Assembly: GCA_949128115.1 (NCBI GenBank)
Contig: OX421964.1
Span: forward strand, 53,112,601-53,176,600
Direction: 5' to 3'
Source of the DNA: Anaspis maculata
Taxonomy: Eukaryota > Arthropoda > Insecta > Coleoptera > Scraptiidae
DNA: 64,000 nt
Each line of letters starts with the position of its first letter. Position 1 is the first letter of the stretch. The translations under genes were made by a program, and so were the position numbers. A model generated the notes under the pieces. That model had not been told where the DNA came from, ran no database searches, and was given only the letters and a program-made list of their open reading frames with translations. Below are positions 24,364 through 36,569 of this stretch, in pieces.

Positions 24364-27300
24364 ATGGCGGAAGATGCAGAAAATGACGATCAATGGTTGT
24401 ACGGAGACCAACAGGAACATATTAACGATGAGGAAAGACCGCAAGAACCAGAATTACAAGAACCGGTCGAGGAGCCACCCGTAGAAGCCCAGGAAAATGG
24501 CACCCAAGAGGTTTTCAAGGTAGGATTTCCACTCACGGATTTTGTGAGGTTAGGAATGAGGCATGTTTTGTAAAGAAAGACATCAGACACCCTAAATATA
24601 CAAATAAATTGCTTCAAATGGTCCCATTTAGTTTCGTTATACTGTCCATGAATGAAGCCATAAAACCATATTTTTTATGAAAACTTTTCTAGCCCATCGA
24701 TGATGTCAGACCCCCAGGTGTGGATGATGAACCAGCAGAACAGGAGCCGCCAATCGAAAGGGAAGAAGAAGAAGACGGTGAGGTCCGGCAGAACGGCGAG
24801 GATGATGATCTGGATGAGGACGATGATAGTGATGATGACGTGAACGTTGTAATTAATGACATCAAAGCTTTGCCATCGTACACATCCTTGAACATCAAAA
24901 GAGGTGGTCTGCTAACTTCAACTGCTGCCGGTGATAAGAGCAAACAAGTTCAGCAGCCTGGGAAGTTCGCCGTCGAAGAATTTGACCAGACTGGCATGAT
25001 CAATGGAGTCCCAGCCACCGAATACAATTTGGACTCGCTAGAGGATAAACCCTGGCGCAAGCCCGGTGCCGACATTACCGACTACTTTAATTACGGATTT
25101 AATGAAGACACCTGGAGAGCATACTGCGAACGCCAGAAACGGTATGCCGTTGTTGGCTTACCGGCTCTGATTTTTATTTCCATTTGTTTTGTTACAGCAT
25201 GAGGTTGACAGAATCTGGAGCTGGCCTTGCAGTGCAGATGACATCTGTTGCCCGAGGCTCCATGCCAATAATGAACGACAACAGTAAATATTCAGGTAAC
25301 TTTTTGGGGATTCGCAAGGCCGGGCCACCGCCAGGGCGCAGAATGACCGGTGCTATTGATGTCATAGGAGGCGTAGGAGCGCAACGGCTCCCTCCACCTC
25401 CAGCGGGGGTTCCTGGAAAACCGGACCAACCAAAAATGAACGTTATTCAAGTGATGACGGCGGACAGAAGGGAGTACAGCAGAAAACCCGGAGCTTTCCC
25501 GGACATGTCGGTTCCGCCACCATCGTCGTTTGAAGAGTTCCAGCCGGAATTTGGCTTCAATCCAGAACCGGAACCTTTCTATGGAGGCTACGAACCCACG
25601 CAAGATTCTCAATGGGGTTTGTTTCTTTTTTCTTTTAGAATAGTATGGGTGTTGGCGACCAAACTCCTACCAAATGTATTTTGTGATGAAAGCGTTAATA
25701 TCAATTGGGCATTTTGAAAACCTGTTGCATTGGCTCGAAAAATGGTTCGCATCACAGGATGCTTCTTTTAGTTAACGCATGTTGCAACGCAAGAGTCATC
25801 GTTAAGACCCTGAAATGCTGAATAACCAAAAACAAAGAAATGTTCACCCTGTTGGTGTAAAAGAACATTCTGGACAACATAATAGAATGAAAAAAAATCT
25901 GGTGGCCTCACAATAGTGTCCCGACTAGTATCCAGGAACCTCAAGTCTATCCGCTAGGTACTATTCCCAAATACCCGAATCACTTCCGATTTTGGTACAA
26001 GCACTAAAAAGTCAAGTTTATCATCAAGTAAAGAACCCCTAGATTTTTTCTTTTCAGTTTCCTGTGAGATAATTGAAATGACATTGAAGTGAGTAACAAC
26101 AGTGACACGGCCCTTCAAAAGAAGCAATGGGGAGGAGCCTTGCAGGTGCTCCTCCGCCTACGAGATTTTTCTGTTAGTCTCGCACAGTCCAGATCCATAG
26201 AATCAGATTTTGTTGGTCACAACACTGAAAAATGTTGTGCTGGGGCCAAGACCCAACAGGGTCCTTCCATCCATTTGTTTTATTTATCCTTTAGTTTTAT
26301 TTATCCTTTAGTTTTATTTTAAGACTATTACTGCATAATATTATCTAAAACGTTGTTAACAATAATGTCCGCCCGAAAAATTGTTTCAAATAAATTGTTC
26401 ATTCTTGGAATGAAGAACAGAGTTTGAATTAAACTTTTCTCGACAAAAACACGGCTACTCTTGTACTGGCCGTACTGACGTCACAACGCAGTGACCTTGA
26501 ACCTTTACTTGGCAACCGTCGCTATTCTGGAAACGTGCAGTGGCGTAGTCAGGCAGCTTGCCGACCTCAACCGCCTCCCTCATGGTTGAAAATTGATTTG
26601 AAATAATTAGATGGTTATATTATTGATATTATTGTTGTTGCAGGGGTCTATAGACCCCCTGAGACTACGAGCTGTGTCTTTTGCACGCGTTGGACACCCT
26701 CACCCTGTTACTACGCCACTGAGAATACCGGGTGATTTTTTAAAAACCATCCACCTGCAGTAGCTCCCGATTCATACTGACTATTTCTTAGAGCAAAAAA
26801 AGGTCGATTTTTATATCGAGGGGGACATCTAAAATACACATTGGCAAATTTCTATCTTCAGCCCCCTCGCCCTCACTCACCCCAACTTTGAAATTTCAAA
26901 TGACACCACTTACCTTGCAATACATCAAATTGAAGAGAATTGAATTGTCTTTGTGAATAAAATATTTTCAAAATTTTCAACTCCACCACTCCACCCCCTT
27001 TCTACCAAAAAATTCTCGTGAGTGTCCCATCTAATATTCTGGACCCTTCAGTTCTCTTGAGTTTAGTCAGCATCACCCTAAATAACCGAAGAAGAGAATT
27101 TTTCGTGGAAAAGTGCCACCCAAATTCACCCTATTGCTCTCCCTTATCTCAACTTTAAAGTTCAACAGAACAGCACCTACTTTGTGATACATCAAATTAA
27201 AGGGAATGGAATTCTCTTTCTGAAAACAATTATTTTGGAATTTTCAACCCCTCCCCCATTAAATTAGACATTTGGAGTATTTTAGGAGGAAAACGGGGAG

Positions 27301-30060
27301 GGGGGGGGGGGGGGGGGGGTTCAAAATTTCGATATCATTTTGTCCCGGAAGAGAATTTAATTCTCTTCAATTTGATGTATCACAAAGTAGGTGTTGTCGT
27401 TTTAGATTTTCAAAGTGGGAAGGGGGGAGCAAAGGGGTGAATTTGGGTGGCACTTTTTCCATAGAAAATTTTCTCTTTCAATGGTGTGCAGGATGACGTT
27501 GACTGCATTGAAGAGAATTAAGAGGTCAAGAATATTAAATTGGACACTCAGAATTGGACACTCTCTTCTTCTTTAGGAAGAAGGGGGGCGGGGGTAATAT
27601 TTTTTCAGAAAGAGGATTTGTTTCTGTTTAATTTGATGTACCTATTGCAAAATAGGTGGTGTCATTTGAAATTTCAAAGTTGAAGTGGATGGGGGCGCGA
27701 GGGGGCTAAACATAGAAATTCGCCAATGGATGTTTTAGATGTGACCCTCGATATAAAAAATTGGGAGTTATTGCAGGTGGATAGTTTTAAAATGAACACC
27801 CGGTATACGGTATATTTGTGAGTTTTCGATTTACGAAAAAAGCAGATTCAAGGACCCTATTGATCAACTTCTAGTGCCGTAATTTGGAGAATCGATTGTT
27901 CCGCGATGCCATCACCTAAGCATAAGGCAGGCAGGGAATATAATAATGAAATTCTACGTAAAGCCAAGCCGTCATAAGGAGCATTGATAGTGATAGTGTG
28001 CACTCGTGTACCTACTCAGACCGAGTAGAACAATAGGCTAGTGGACATGGGTTTTTTTATTTCTTTTTATGAAAGATCCTCCCAAAATTGTTGCATTGGC
28101 AAGATGATTTTGTTTAAAAAAGTTTTTGTATATATAAAAAAAAAAACATGAAAAAGATTTGTCTGTTTGAATGGCGCGGCAAGTGCGTGACGTCACATTT
28201 TGAAGAGCCAATAGAAACTCTAGTTGGCCATTCGATGACTGAAGAACACCTTCTTGTTTTGAACTGATTTATACCAAAAAAAGATAATGTAATGCTGGAG
28301 TGCTATGGTTTGACCTTACATTTTGGTCGATTCTTCATTAAAATTCACTAATTTTTTGCTCGTGCAGGCTTCGGATTAATGTCACAACAGTGTTATTAGT
28401 GCCATATGAGTGGCAGTACTGCGAGTGTCGCATACCATATGTCAACCCCACGTCAAATAATCTAGTTTTTTTAATACAATTTCGCTTCACGCTTCATAAT
28501 ACATAATAACCTCCATGCAATGGCATCAAAAATAAGTTCCTTGTGATAAAGTTGTGCTCGCACGTGAAAATACACCACTACGTAATAGATCCAGAACGAA
28601 TGCTTCGGTCGAATGTCAAATGCGTTCCCCTCTCCTTCCTCCCTCCCACTTCCTAGCCCACTTTCAAGCTGTGACGTAGCATATTATTCTTGATTTGAAT
28701 AAGTCTACTTTCAAATTGATTTTTTACCGAAATGAAATCATATTTCCAAAAACTTTTCTAAATACAAATTCGTCATTCAGATATTTATCAAGTTTATGAT
28801 ATTTTTATACTAAAATGCGATTGATGTCCAGTAGCCTATTTTAGGTGTTGTAGTGGTCGGATAGCTCTCTTTATCAAAAACTATTAGGTTCGCTTTTGCC
28901 CTTTTTGAAATTCACTATATTCGGCCGAGTTGATCCTTCAAATTACGGAACTGGAAGTCGATAGATAGTATACTTTAGGGTAATCAGTTGAGTACTCGAG
29001 TCAACTACTACCGTATGATCAAAAACTTTCCTCCTCTAGGCAGGCTGTGGCCTGGCCAAAATCAGCCTCGTTTGCCTGCCAATGACCAGACCACAGCCTG
29101 CCTAGAGGAGGGAAGTTTTTGATCATACGGTATTTTATTGGATCTCGGAACGTCGAACCTGGGTCCTGAATTTCTGGATTTTTCCTGACGAGCTCCCAAT
29201 AGGGGCAAAACACGCGTCTGTGAAATTCTGGTCTTGGTGGTCCGTTGTTGTGGTCTGAGAACTCTGCTCGCCAAAAACTGCTTTGTTCGCTTTGGCCCCA
29301 AGAGGCACATTCATTTGCGCTTTTTTTCTTCCACTAGTATTGAATTTCTGTTTTCTGTACGGTGAGAAACATTTTTTGCAAAAAATAATCACGTCTTATT
29401 TTATTACCCCATCGATAGCGTACTGAATGATGATGAATGTACAGAAAAGGCGGAAATGCTTATATTAGCTCCACCTTCACTTTCTAGTTTTTTTACAATA
29501 GATTTTGAGAGGCTCGAATTTCTTTCCTCTTCATCCTTTAGGACGATTCGAAATGATATGTATATGTATATGCTTACGTCAAATTATTGCTTCATGCTTC
29601 CATCACAAAATGCAAAGTATATAGTTTAATTACACAAACTTCTAGTCCAAAATGTGACGAAATTTGAATTTGATTTGCAATTTGATATCAGAGAAATTTG
29701 GAAACTTGTACATTTTCAGGGCCTGATGGTGAGCCGCCAAATTGGAATCCTGATGTAAAATCTTTAACACCTGGTCCTGTGGGTCCCCCGCCCATGCACA
29801 TGGGACCGCCGATGACTTTACCAATGCCAGCGCCTTCGCCCAGGAAGGACAGTCCATCAAGGCGTGAAGAGTCGAGGGAGAGGGATAGAACCACCAGGGA
29901 GACTGTTTCAAGAAGCAGATCGGAAAGACCTAGGGAAAGATCTCACAGACGGGAACGATCAAGGAGCAGATCAAGGAGACACAGGTCCCGATCAAGAAGT
30001 CCCAGCCACCGTTCCCATAAAAAGAAGAAGTCCAGCAGAAGACACGAAGACAGTGATTGA
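24364..30060 (+). CDS. Fip1: Pre-mRNA 3'-end-processing factor FIP1, complete, four exons
   Basis: Subunit of the CPSF polyadenylation complex. It bridges poly(A) polymerase and CPSF and binds U-rich RNA. Coding exons are 24364-24519, 24693-25141, 25198-25616 and 29720-30060. Phases agree throughout, giving 454 residues. The N-terminus is very acidic ([19 protein letters not shown]). The diagnostic Fip1 motif follows: [20 protein letters not shown], then [18 protein letters not shown]. Next come [10 protein letters not shown] and [20 protein letters not shown], then a Pro-rich stretch. The C-terminus is RS/RE-rich ([18 protein letters not shown]) and ends in a basic tail. The third donor, GTTTGT, is weak. 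Reading on without splicing would give an alternative short C-terminus ending near 25717. The last intron is 4.1 kb and contains a large foldback and a MITE. An AATAAA lies at 30181. A possible extra donor GTAACT lies within exon 3, but the frame stays open. Confidence 0.93.
26726..27805. mobile_element. 1.08-kb foldback element in the last FIP1 intron
   Basis: The whole segment is a near-palindrome. Its ends are TACCGGGTGATTTTTTAAAA with CCATCCACCTGCAG and the mirror image CTGCAGGTGGATAG-like with ACACCCGGTA. Farther in, TGAAATTTCAAATGACACCA faces TGGTGTCATTTGAAATTTCA. Each arm has about 500 bp with internal repeats of a TACATCAAATTNAAGNGAAT motif. A run of about 20 G (27300-27319) marks the centre. 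There is no ORF of note. If transcribed within FIP1 pre-mRNA it would form a very long hairpin. Confidence 0.8.
29009..29132. mobile_element. MITE-like palindrome, 124 bp
   Basis: TACCGTATGATCAAAAACTT followed by CCTCCTCTAGGCAGGCTGTG is mirrored almost perfectly at 29087-29132. The total is 124 bp, with arms of about 46-60 bp. The ends can be read as CCGTATGAT inverted repeats flanked by TA, which would fit a Tc1/mariner-type target, but this is ambiguous. It lies inside the last FIP1 intron. Confidence 0.8.
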
Positions 30061-30180
30061 AGCTTTTGTTTTGTCAAGAATTTTTTATTCATAAGATGTA
30101 AGCCTGTAAGTCCATTACCTAATTTGGATGTGTAAGAAATAGGTTAATTTATTTTTAGTCTACAATAACATTAATTGTAG

Positions 30181-30186
30181 AATAAA
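30181..30186 (+). promoter_or_regulatory. Poly(A) signal of FIP1
   Basis: AATAAA about 120 nt after the FIP1 stop codon. Confidence 0.65.
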
Positions 30187-30479
30187 GCAGTTTGATTATT
30201 CAAAAAGAGGTGTGGATTTTATTTTGTTGGTATATTATACTACCTAGTTATGGGGGGTGGGGTGGCTGTGACCAGGCATGATAGTTGGACAAATCTGGTG
30301 CGTCTTAGCTTAGTGTTAGTTTTCCCAATTATTTTAATATCGGGAGACTAATCCATATTGAGCCCGCGATATGGTAGGCGTCAATTTGTTTGAGTAAGCC
30401 GTCGTTTAATACGCGATTAACGTTAATCGTTTTAAAAATTAATCAATGTGCAGGTTGGTGCGCATGCTCAGACCTCGGC

Positions 30480-31080
30480 CTATGACAAAAGTAGGAGAGG
30501 CTTCTGTCAAAATTAAACCGAGTTTGTGTACGTCCGCGAGAATACTCTTCTAATATCGATTATTTTGGTATTGTGCGTACAAAATCACTGAAACCTGGAA
30601 ACATGTAAGTGACTTCCAGTGGAATTTGCCACTTGTTCGCAATGTGACGGTGTGAAACGCCCAAAAGACCTAACCTGTTACGAAAATCTCCGGGCCCTGT
30701 CATAACCGCCGAGTGCTGATTCGATTCGATTTGCTTGCGACTAGGAGCTTTTCAGCGGGCTCTCGGACGGATGCCGGTCGTTTTACGTTTTGAACAAAGC
30801 CAGCTGTGAAGTGTTTTATAAACAAACGCAAATCGAGAAACGACGAAAAAATGTAAGTAGTAGTCGCCGTTGCCTGCGATTGTTTTCTTGTTGTTCTTTT
30901 TTTTTCTGCTCGCATGACAGTTTCGTGTTGTTTGTCCGCATAAAAAATGCTGGTAAGTGCAATTATCGTCGTTGTCATTGTAGTTTTTCCGGTGGATAAG
31001 CGAAAATACCAAGTGCTCTTTGTGTAGCCGAGGCTGGGGCGTTTTGCGCCGTTTTTTTTACAGCTAAGTAAATCAAGTTT
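30480..31080 (+). other. Possible promoter / 5' leader region with several GTAAGT donors
   Basis: Within 350 bp there are three GTAAGT donor matches (30605, 30853, 30953) on the plus strand, in a stretch richer in CpG than its surroundings. A small segment between GCATGACAG and TGCTG|GTAAGT (about 30920-30952) looks like a micro-exon. No protein is recognised. It could hold non-coding first exons of a plus-strand gene with long introns. This is an inference from splice-site density only. Confidence 0.25.
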
Positions 31081-31099
31081 GTTACCAGGCCCGCTGTTC

Positions 31100-31860
31100 A
31101 ACTGTTTCGTATCCTCCGGATGTTCAGCTGTTTAGGGTCAAGGTCGGCACAGGGGGGCGGACACCCCTTGCTAAACCACAATTTAAACCTTTTTAACAAT
31201 CATTTCTCTCATCGCTCTTTCCAAAAAACAAAGCTGACTTTGAGCTTATTGATGAATATTTTACGGGGGTTTGTATTCTTTTTTTGCTACAAAACCTCTG
31301 CCAGATTAATTATTCCTGGAGACAGTATACGTCGCAGCTAAAATCCGACGGGTTTTGTTAATAATTCAATATTCTGCGCATTATTGAATAACAATGAACT
31401 GGACTGCATGGTAGGCAGGTAGGTACCAAGGTACCTACTTGCCTCTATAACGTTGCTGCCAGAAATGTGAAACTTGCTTACTAAATAGATATAAAATACC
31501 ACACCGTGATCAACTTCCCGTGTTGTTGCTTAGGAAAGACATTTTCAGAATGTTTAAAACTGGGTGAAAACAATAAGGCGGCCAAGGGGTGCGCGGCCCG
31601 GCCCTTCTAGCCATTACACCATTTTCAACCGTCTTATTACAGAAAGCATTCCATTGTAGGTATACGTATTTGAGAAAGTGTAATTTGTAGGTAGTTCAGA
31701 ATCAGAAGTCGTCAGTTGTAATCTCGGTTGTAATTCAGAAATACCCGAGAAGTACCTGTAGTACTAGTTATTGTTTTTATTATAGCAAAGCAATGATTGA
31801 CATTCTGTTTGAATTTGAAATGTTTGACAGGCCAAAATCTTTCGGATATCAAACGTTTCA
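31100..31860. other. Non-coding stretch
   Basis: Nothing beyond AT-rich sequence and a small GTAGGCAGGTAGGTACCAAG simple region near 31410 is seen. Confidence 0.3.
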
Positions 31861-31869
31861 GACGGATAT

Positions 31870-32242
31870 CAGGGTGTTTCATTTTTAGATGTCGTCCTTG
31901 GAGATGATATGCACCAAAAAATAAGCACTTTTGCAAAAAGAAAAAAAAGTAAATAAATTACATTAAAAATTACAAATTTTACAAATGTGACAAAAGTCCA
32001 TATGACCAGCTTGTAGGTACTTATGCGTCAACTTATTACTTTGTGTATCAAATTTGGTCAAAATCCAGTGTTTAAATTTGGAGTTAACAAAAAAACTATT
32101 TTCAAAACTCAACTTTGGAAGCCGAAGCCTCTATCTCCGTTATAATCCGTTTCCGATATTATATTTTTCGAGAAAGTCCACTTATTTTTCGATGCTTTAT
32201 CACCTCCCTAAAGGACGACATTTAAAAATGAAACACTTTGTA
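31870..32242. mobile_element. Foldback element containing a CTCCGTTAT dispersed repeat
   Basis: AGGGTGTTTCATTTTTAGAT with GTCGTCCTTGGAG at the left faces AAAGGACGACATTTAAAAAT and GAAACACTTTG at the right. The right part also carries the CTCTATCTCCGTTATAATCC and GAGAAAGTCCACTTATTTTT motifs of the dispersed family at 13750 and 20192. Confidence 0.65.
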
Positions 32243-32340
32243 TACATGGTGTTGTAAGTAGGTACTTAACTATCCTCGGATTCGGCATTCAAAAATACAA
32301 AGATTGCGATCATGCGATGAGAACGAATTGCAAGAGGTGC

Positions 32341-32668
32341 CCCTTAAGGACGGAGTCAAATTGGTAAAATATGAGGCGTTGCGGAATCAATCCGTCTGAG
32401 TTTATTCCTTGACAGAAATCTAATCATTCAGGTCTTTTTGGAAAGCTACAAGGATGTACTTTGGTTTGAGCCCATTGGCATTTCCAAAATCCAAAAATAA
32501 TTTTTTTATCTTGGATTTTTGGATTTTGGAAATGCCAATGGGCTCAAACCAAAGTACATCCTTGTAGCTTTCGAAAGAGACCAAAATAGTAAGAATCCGT
32601 CAAGGAATAAACCCACAGGGATTGATTTCCCAAAGCTTATTTTACCAATTCAACACCGTCCTTAAGGT
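32341..32668. mobile_element. Foldback element, ~330 bp, near-perfect inner arms
   Basis: CCTTAAGGACGGAG at the left mirrors CCGTCCTTAAGG at 32657-32667. The inner arms (about 32440-32497 and 32515-32572) are almost identical inverted copies, for example GGATGTACTTTGGTTTGAGC facing its complement. They are separated by only about 18 bp. The young look of the inner arms suggests recent formation or gene conversion between arms. Confidence 0.8.
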
Positions 32669-32703
32669 TGTCATTTCCATCACAAGGACAGACTGCGGAC
32701 TAT

Positions 32704-32806
32704 AGGCTGTCTGATTAGTGATTTCTACATGATTCTAGTGGGCTGCGATCGGCCGATGGCGACCAGAAACACAGCCCACTAGAATCATGTAGGAATCAGA
32801 CAGCCT
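32704..32806. mobile_element. MITE-like element, 103 bp
   Basis: AGGCTGTCTGATT with ACATGATTCTAGTGGGCTG at the left is mirrored by CAGCCCACTAGAATCATGTA and AATCAGACAGCCT at the right. Only about 20 bp of loop remain. Confidence 0.75.
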
Positions 32807-33119
32807 CTACCGGCAGTGCGAAAGAGACGCAGATAGACTTTTCTGTCGAGCCCCTCGGCTAAACCTGTCTGCCGAAAAAAAACGAAAAGAATTACTGACA
32901 CTTATGGAAAACTGGCAAGAAAATAGGAGTATTTTTTCTAATAAAAAAGAAAATTTCCTGAAATATTAAATCTAGGATTAAATCGAATTTTCCGAAAATT
33001 GAAATTTCAAAATATACATTATGTTGCCAAAGCCATTTTAGTTATGCCCTATTTTTTTCACTTTTTTGGCTGACAGATTTAGCCGGGAGTCACCGTATAA
33101 GAAGAAACACTAGGAAATG

Positions 33120-33600
33120 ACGTTCTTAAGAAAGTTACGACCCCTCAAAATTCAATTTTTCCAATATTTTCAACCTACCTTTTGTACCGTTTTTCTGATC
33201 AGTTTCAAATTTGGTATAGGTCGAGGTATAGGTACGATATCACATATTTAATGCATAGCAATAAAGTGTCAGCTGCGATTTTCATGAGATCGATCCCTAG
33301 ATCCACTGGCATAGATGAAATTGAACTTCAAAGTCCCCCTCCTCTCGAAAAAAATTACAACCCCTCAAAGTTCGATTTTATCTAGGCCACTGTCCACTGG
33401 ATCGATTTCATAAAAATCGTGGTTGTCAATGCTGTCATTACTGATTTTATTGCTATGCAATGCATTATGTGATATCATATACCAAATGCGGAGCTGATTG
33501 GTTGAACGGTGAAGTTAGGTTGGATACTAGGTTGAAAAATGATTTTAAAAATTGAACTTTGAGGGGTCTCACTTCTGAAACATTCTGTATATACAGGGTG
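33120..33600. mobile_element. Foldback element, arms about 200 bp
   Basis: GACCCCTCAAAATTCAATTT (about 33139) faces AAATTGAACTTTGAGGGGTC (about 33550). GATATCACATATTTAATGCA with TAGCAATAAA (about 33236) faces TTTATTGCTATGCAATGCAT (about 33447). The right end carries CTGTATATACAGGGTGATTC, a terminal phrase also seen near 57553. Confidence 0.7.
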
Positions 33601-34387
33601 ATTCATAAAACATGCTCACCCCTATTTTTCTCGAGAACCGTTTGCGATTTTTTCGAGTCGCGGAAAAAAACTGTTGAATTAACACAATATCATTGAGGTC
33701 CGATTTCATATGTTACCAGAGTTTTTTCACCAAAACTATCAAATCAAGCGTAGGTTATTGACTCTGACTGGTCACTCATCTATAGATATTGATCCCGCGG
33801 AACGTTGCTTGGCTTTGTGTATTGTTTGACCGGTACTTCAAGTCCGCGCTACGCTGTCTCCGTTTTTACGCAGGGCGGCTACAACTTTTTTCAAATAGCA
33901 ACTCCCAGTTTTCTCCACAGAATTGGGTGGATTATTGAATTCTGATTAAAAAAATATGCATGTTCATGCTGTTTGGACAGATCAGATAGTTTCTGAACTA
34001 ATGATTTTTCAAGTTGAAAAAATACGTAGTACATAGTACACTCGGCAGCAAAAATAGCGCCCACTTGATTTATGACGAAGACCGATTTGCTTGGCCTGCT
34101 TTATGGTAGTAGGTAATAGTAGTACTCGTGATGAATAAAGCAATGCTGCCCTTGTTATCATTATCATGCCCTTCAATAAATTATTCAAACGTTTAACAAT
34201 GCTAAGTGCCGACATGGCTCGGACTCGCCATTTTGAGCCACTGTTATTGGACTTCGAACATTGATATATTTTTTTTAAATAATTAAAAATCTCTTCATTT
34301 CTGTGAAAAAAGAAGGGGGCGTCATTGAAATAAGTGACAGTCACTCAACTGCGTAAAAATGGGGGTTGACAGAATTCAAAATACTTG
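33600..34387. other. Non-coding stretch
   Basis: No gene recognised. The start (ACAGGGTGATTCATAAAACA) looks like the terminus of an interspersed repeat that continues rightward. Confidence 0.3.
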
Positions 34388-34553
34388 AGGTGCGTTCAGT
34401 CAGCTTATTTAGCCGCAAGTTTTAATTTTAGTCGCAAGGGCAGCGACGCCTATTGGCCCTTATAAACCAGCCTCCTCAGAACAGCCAATAAGCGAGGCAG
34501 CGCTTACGACTAAAATTAAAACTTGCGGCTAAATAAGCTGACTGAACGCACCT
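34388..34553. mobile_element. MITE-like element, 166 bp, ~48-bp inverted ends
   Basis: AGGTGCGTTCAGTCAGCTTA with TTTAGCCGCAAGTTTTAATT is mirrored perfectly at the right end (34506-34553). It is a clean, apparently young element without coding content. I could not fix the target duplication. Confidence 0.8.
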
Positions 34554-35757
34554 ATAGTCCTTGGAAAGACTAAATTCCACCTGTTCGGATCTTTTTTTCA
34601 AGAAGTTTTTTTTTCAAATGGAAATGGTGAAGGAAATGGTTATTTCGTTATTTAAATTTGCAATGTCCCTCGCAATGTCCTGTTGAACGTTCACCAATAA
34701 TAGTAATAATTTCGAAGGATTTTATTGAACTGTGTTTTGCTACAAATCTCTCAATTTTTTTCCCGTCAGTTTTCGTTTCAAACTTCACAAAACACAAACA
34801 GAATTGAACGATCAAAACCAAGTACAAAACCTTCGAGTCAACGAAACAGTAGAGTTGTTGCCCCGTTCCAGCAAGGCAATAAAAATATAGCATTATGGTA
34901 GTGCATTATGGTAGTAATTTTAGGAGGTAATTACAGATAAAGTAATAAGGTGCTACCTGTGTTGATACGAAAAAGTTTTAAACTGTTTTTATTTCTATAA
35001 TGCTTTTCAGCGCGTGCATAATCTTCGGCTTCTTCATTTACACACATACTCTCATCATGATCGTATGTACCTAGTACCTACTGTTCACTCAACAGTTTAA
35101 CAAAAGAACATAACAAGATTGTCGGAAATATAATGTACTTACTGTAATATGGGTGGCAGTTGGCAACACATTTTTTTGCGCTTGGGATAATTTCAATGTG
35201 AAGGTTATTTAAAATCTGTCTGATACATCGTTTAGCAAGCAAGTACCTAATGATATGAATAATGATGTTTTTAGAATTTTGCAGTTGTACTTGTATTTCG
35301 AGATACAATCATCTCGACCAGGAGGCCATCAAAAAATTGTCTGAGATTTGGGGAGGTCATAATTTTTATTGAAAAAAATTCTTGAAATTTTCGAAAAATC
35401 AAAAAATGTATGACAAAATGAAACCCGAAATTTTCAAGGAAATCTTCAAAACAGGTTCTATAAATAGAAAAGTTTTGAGCAAAACACTGGCATATTCCCT
35501 TGTTTTGTTTCAATATGTATAAAGACATTTCGATGCTGATTCGATGCAATAAAGTTATGTAACATTTTTGTGTGAATAGTGTATGGAAGAGTTGTCTGTT
35601 ATTTTTCCAATTGGTCCTGAGAGCGGACATTAAACCAGGGAGATTCCAGTTCTTGGTATGAATTTGCATAATGTATAATATTACTGGTAGAAGAACACAG
35701 CTTTTGTGATTCAGTAGTTTCGAATGTTTTAGTGCAATCTTTTTTAATGCGTATGCA

Positions 35758-35792
35758 TACCTACCTACCTACCTACCTACCTACACCTACCT
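35758..35792. repeat. (ACCT)n microsatellite
   Basis: A run of TACC/ACCT tetranucleotides with one CACCTACC interruption. Confidence 0.9.
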
Positions 35793-35930
35793 ATCGTGTG
35801 TGCTAGGTATGTTGGTTTTCTTAATAAAGTGTAAATAAAACATTGCTGCGTCAAGAATATTGTTGGACTATAATACGAGCTAAAATAATAAACCTGAGCA
35901 GCAACCATAAATTATAACGTTATGAGACGA

Positions 35931-36568
35931 ACTATAATTTTCAAAGTATCATAACTAATTTTTTTCAAATGGCATGCCCCCAAATTTAATAACGCTATAT
36001 GATAGCTTTTTATGCTCTTCCATTTTTACCAGGGGTACCCTACCCTTAAACTTCATATTTTTCGAAATAATCCGAAGTTTTTACCAAATTTGCTTTTTTT
36101 TTACTTTTTTCAAAAACTGAGTTGGCCGTGATGAATGACAGACAAGCTGAAAAGTACGCAACTGTCAGTTAGTCAGTCTGAGGATTGTTCAACACAGAAA
36201 AATGGCTTTACGCGAGAGGAAATGATTGATACGATATTCTGGTATGAATCCAGATATCCAGGATTCCACTTAAATTTCTTTTTGAGTTCAAGCCATTTTT
36301 CTTTGTTTGAAAATATTCAGACTGACTAACTGACATCTGCGTACTATTTGGCTTGTCTGTCATTCATCACGGCCGACTCAGTTTTTGGAAAAACTAGAAA
36401 AATGGCAAATTGCGTGAAAACTTCCGATTATCTCGGAAAATATGGAGTTTGAGGGTAGTGTACCTCTGTAAAAATGGGAGAATATAAAAAGCCATCGAAT
36501 AGAGTTATAAAATTGGGGGCATGCCATTTGAAAAAAATTAGTTAAATGATACTTCGAAAATTATAAAG
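35931..36568. mobile_element. Foldback element, ~640 bp
   Basis: TATAATTTTCAAAGTATCAT and CAAATGGCATGCCCCCAAAT at the left face GGGGGCATGCCATTTGAAAA and TGATACTTCGAAAATTATA at the right. The inner pair GGCCGTGATGAATGACAGAC (about 36125) faces GTCTGTCATTCATCACGGCC (about 36355). The arms are about 260-280 bp. Confidence 0.8.
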
Positions 36569-36569
36569 T

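Noticed and set aside
35271..35669. 132-codon minus-strand open frame
   Set aside because: Low-complexity Phe/Ile-rich product typical of AT-rich DNA; no motif or homology recognised.
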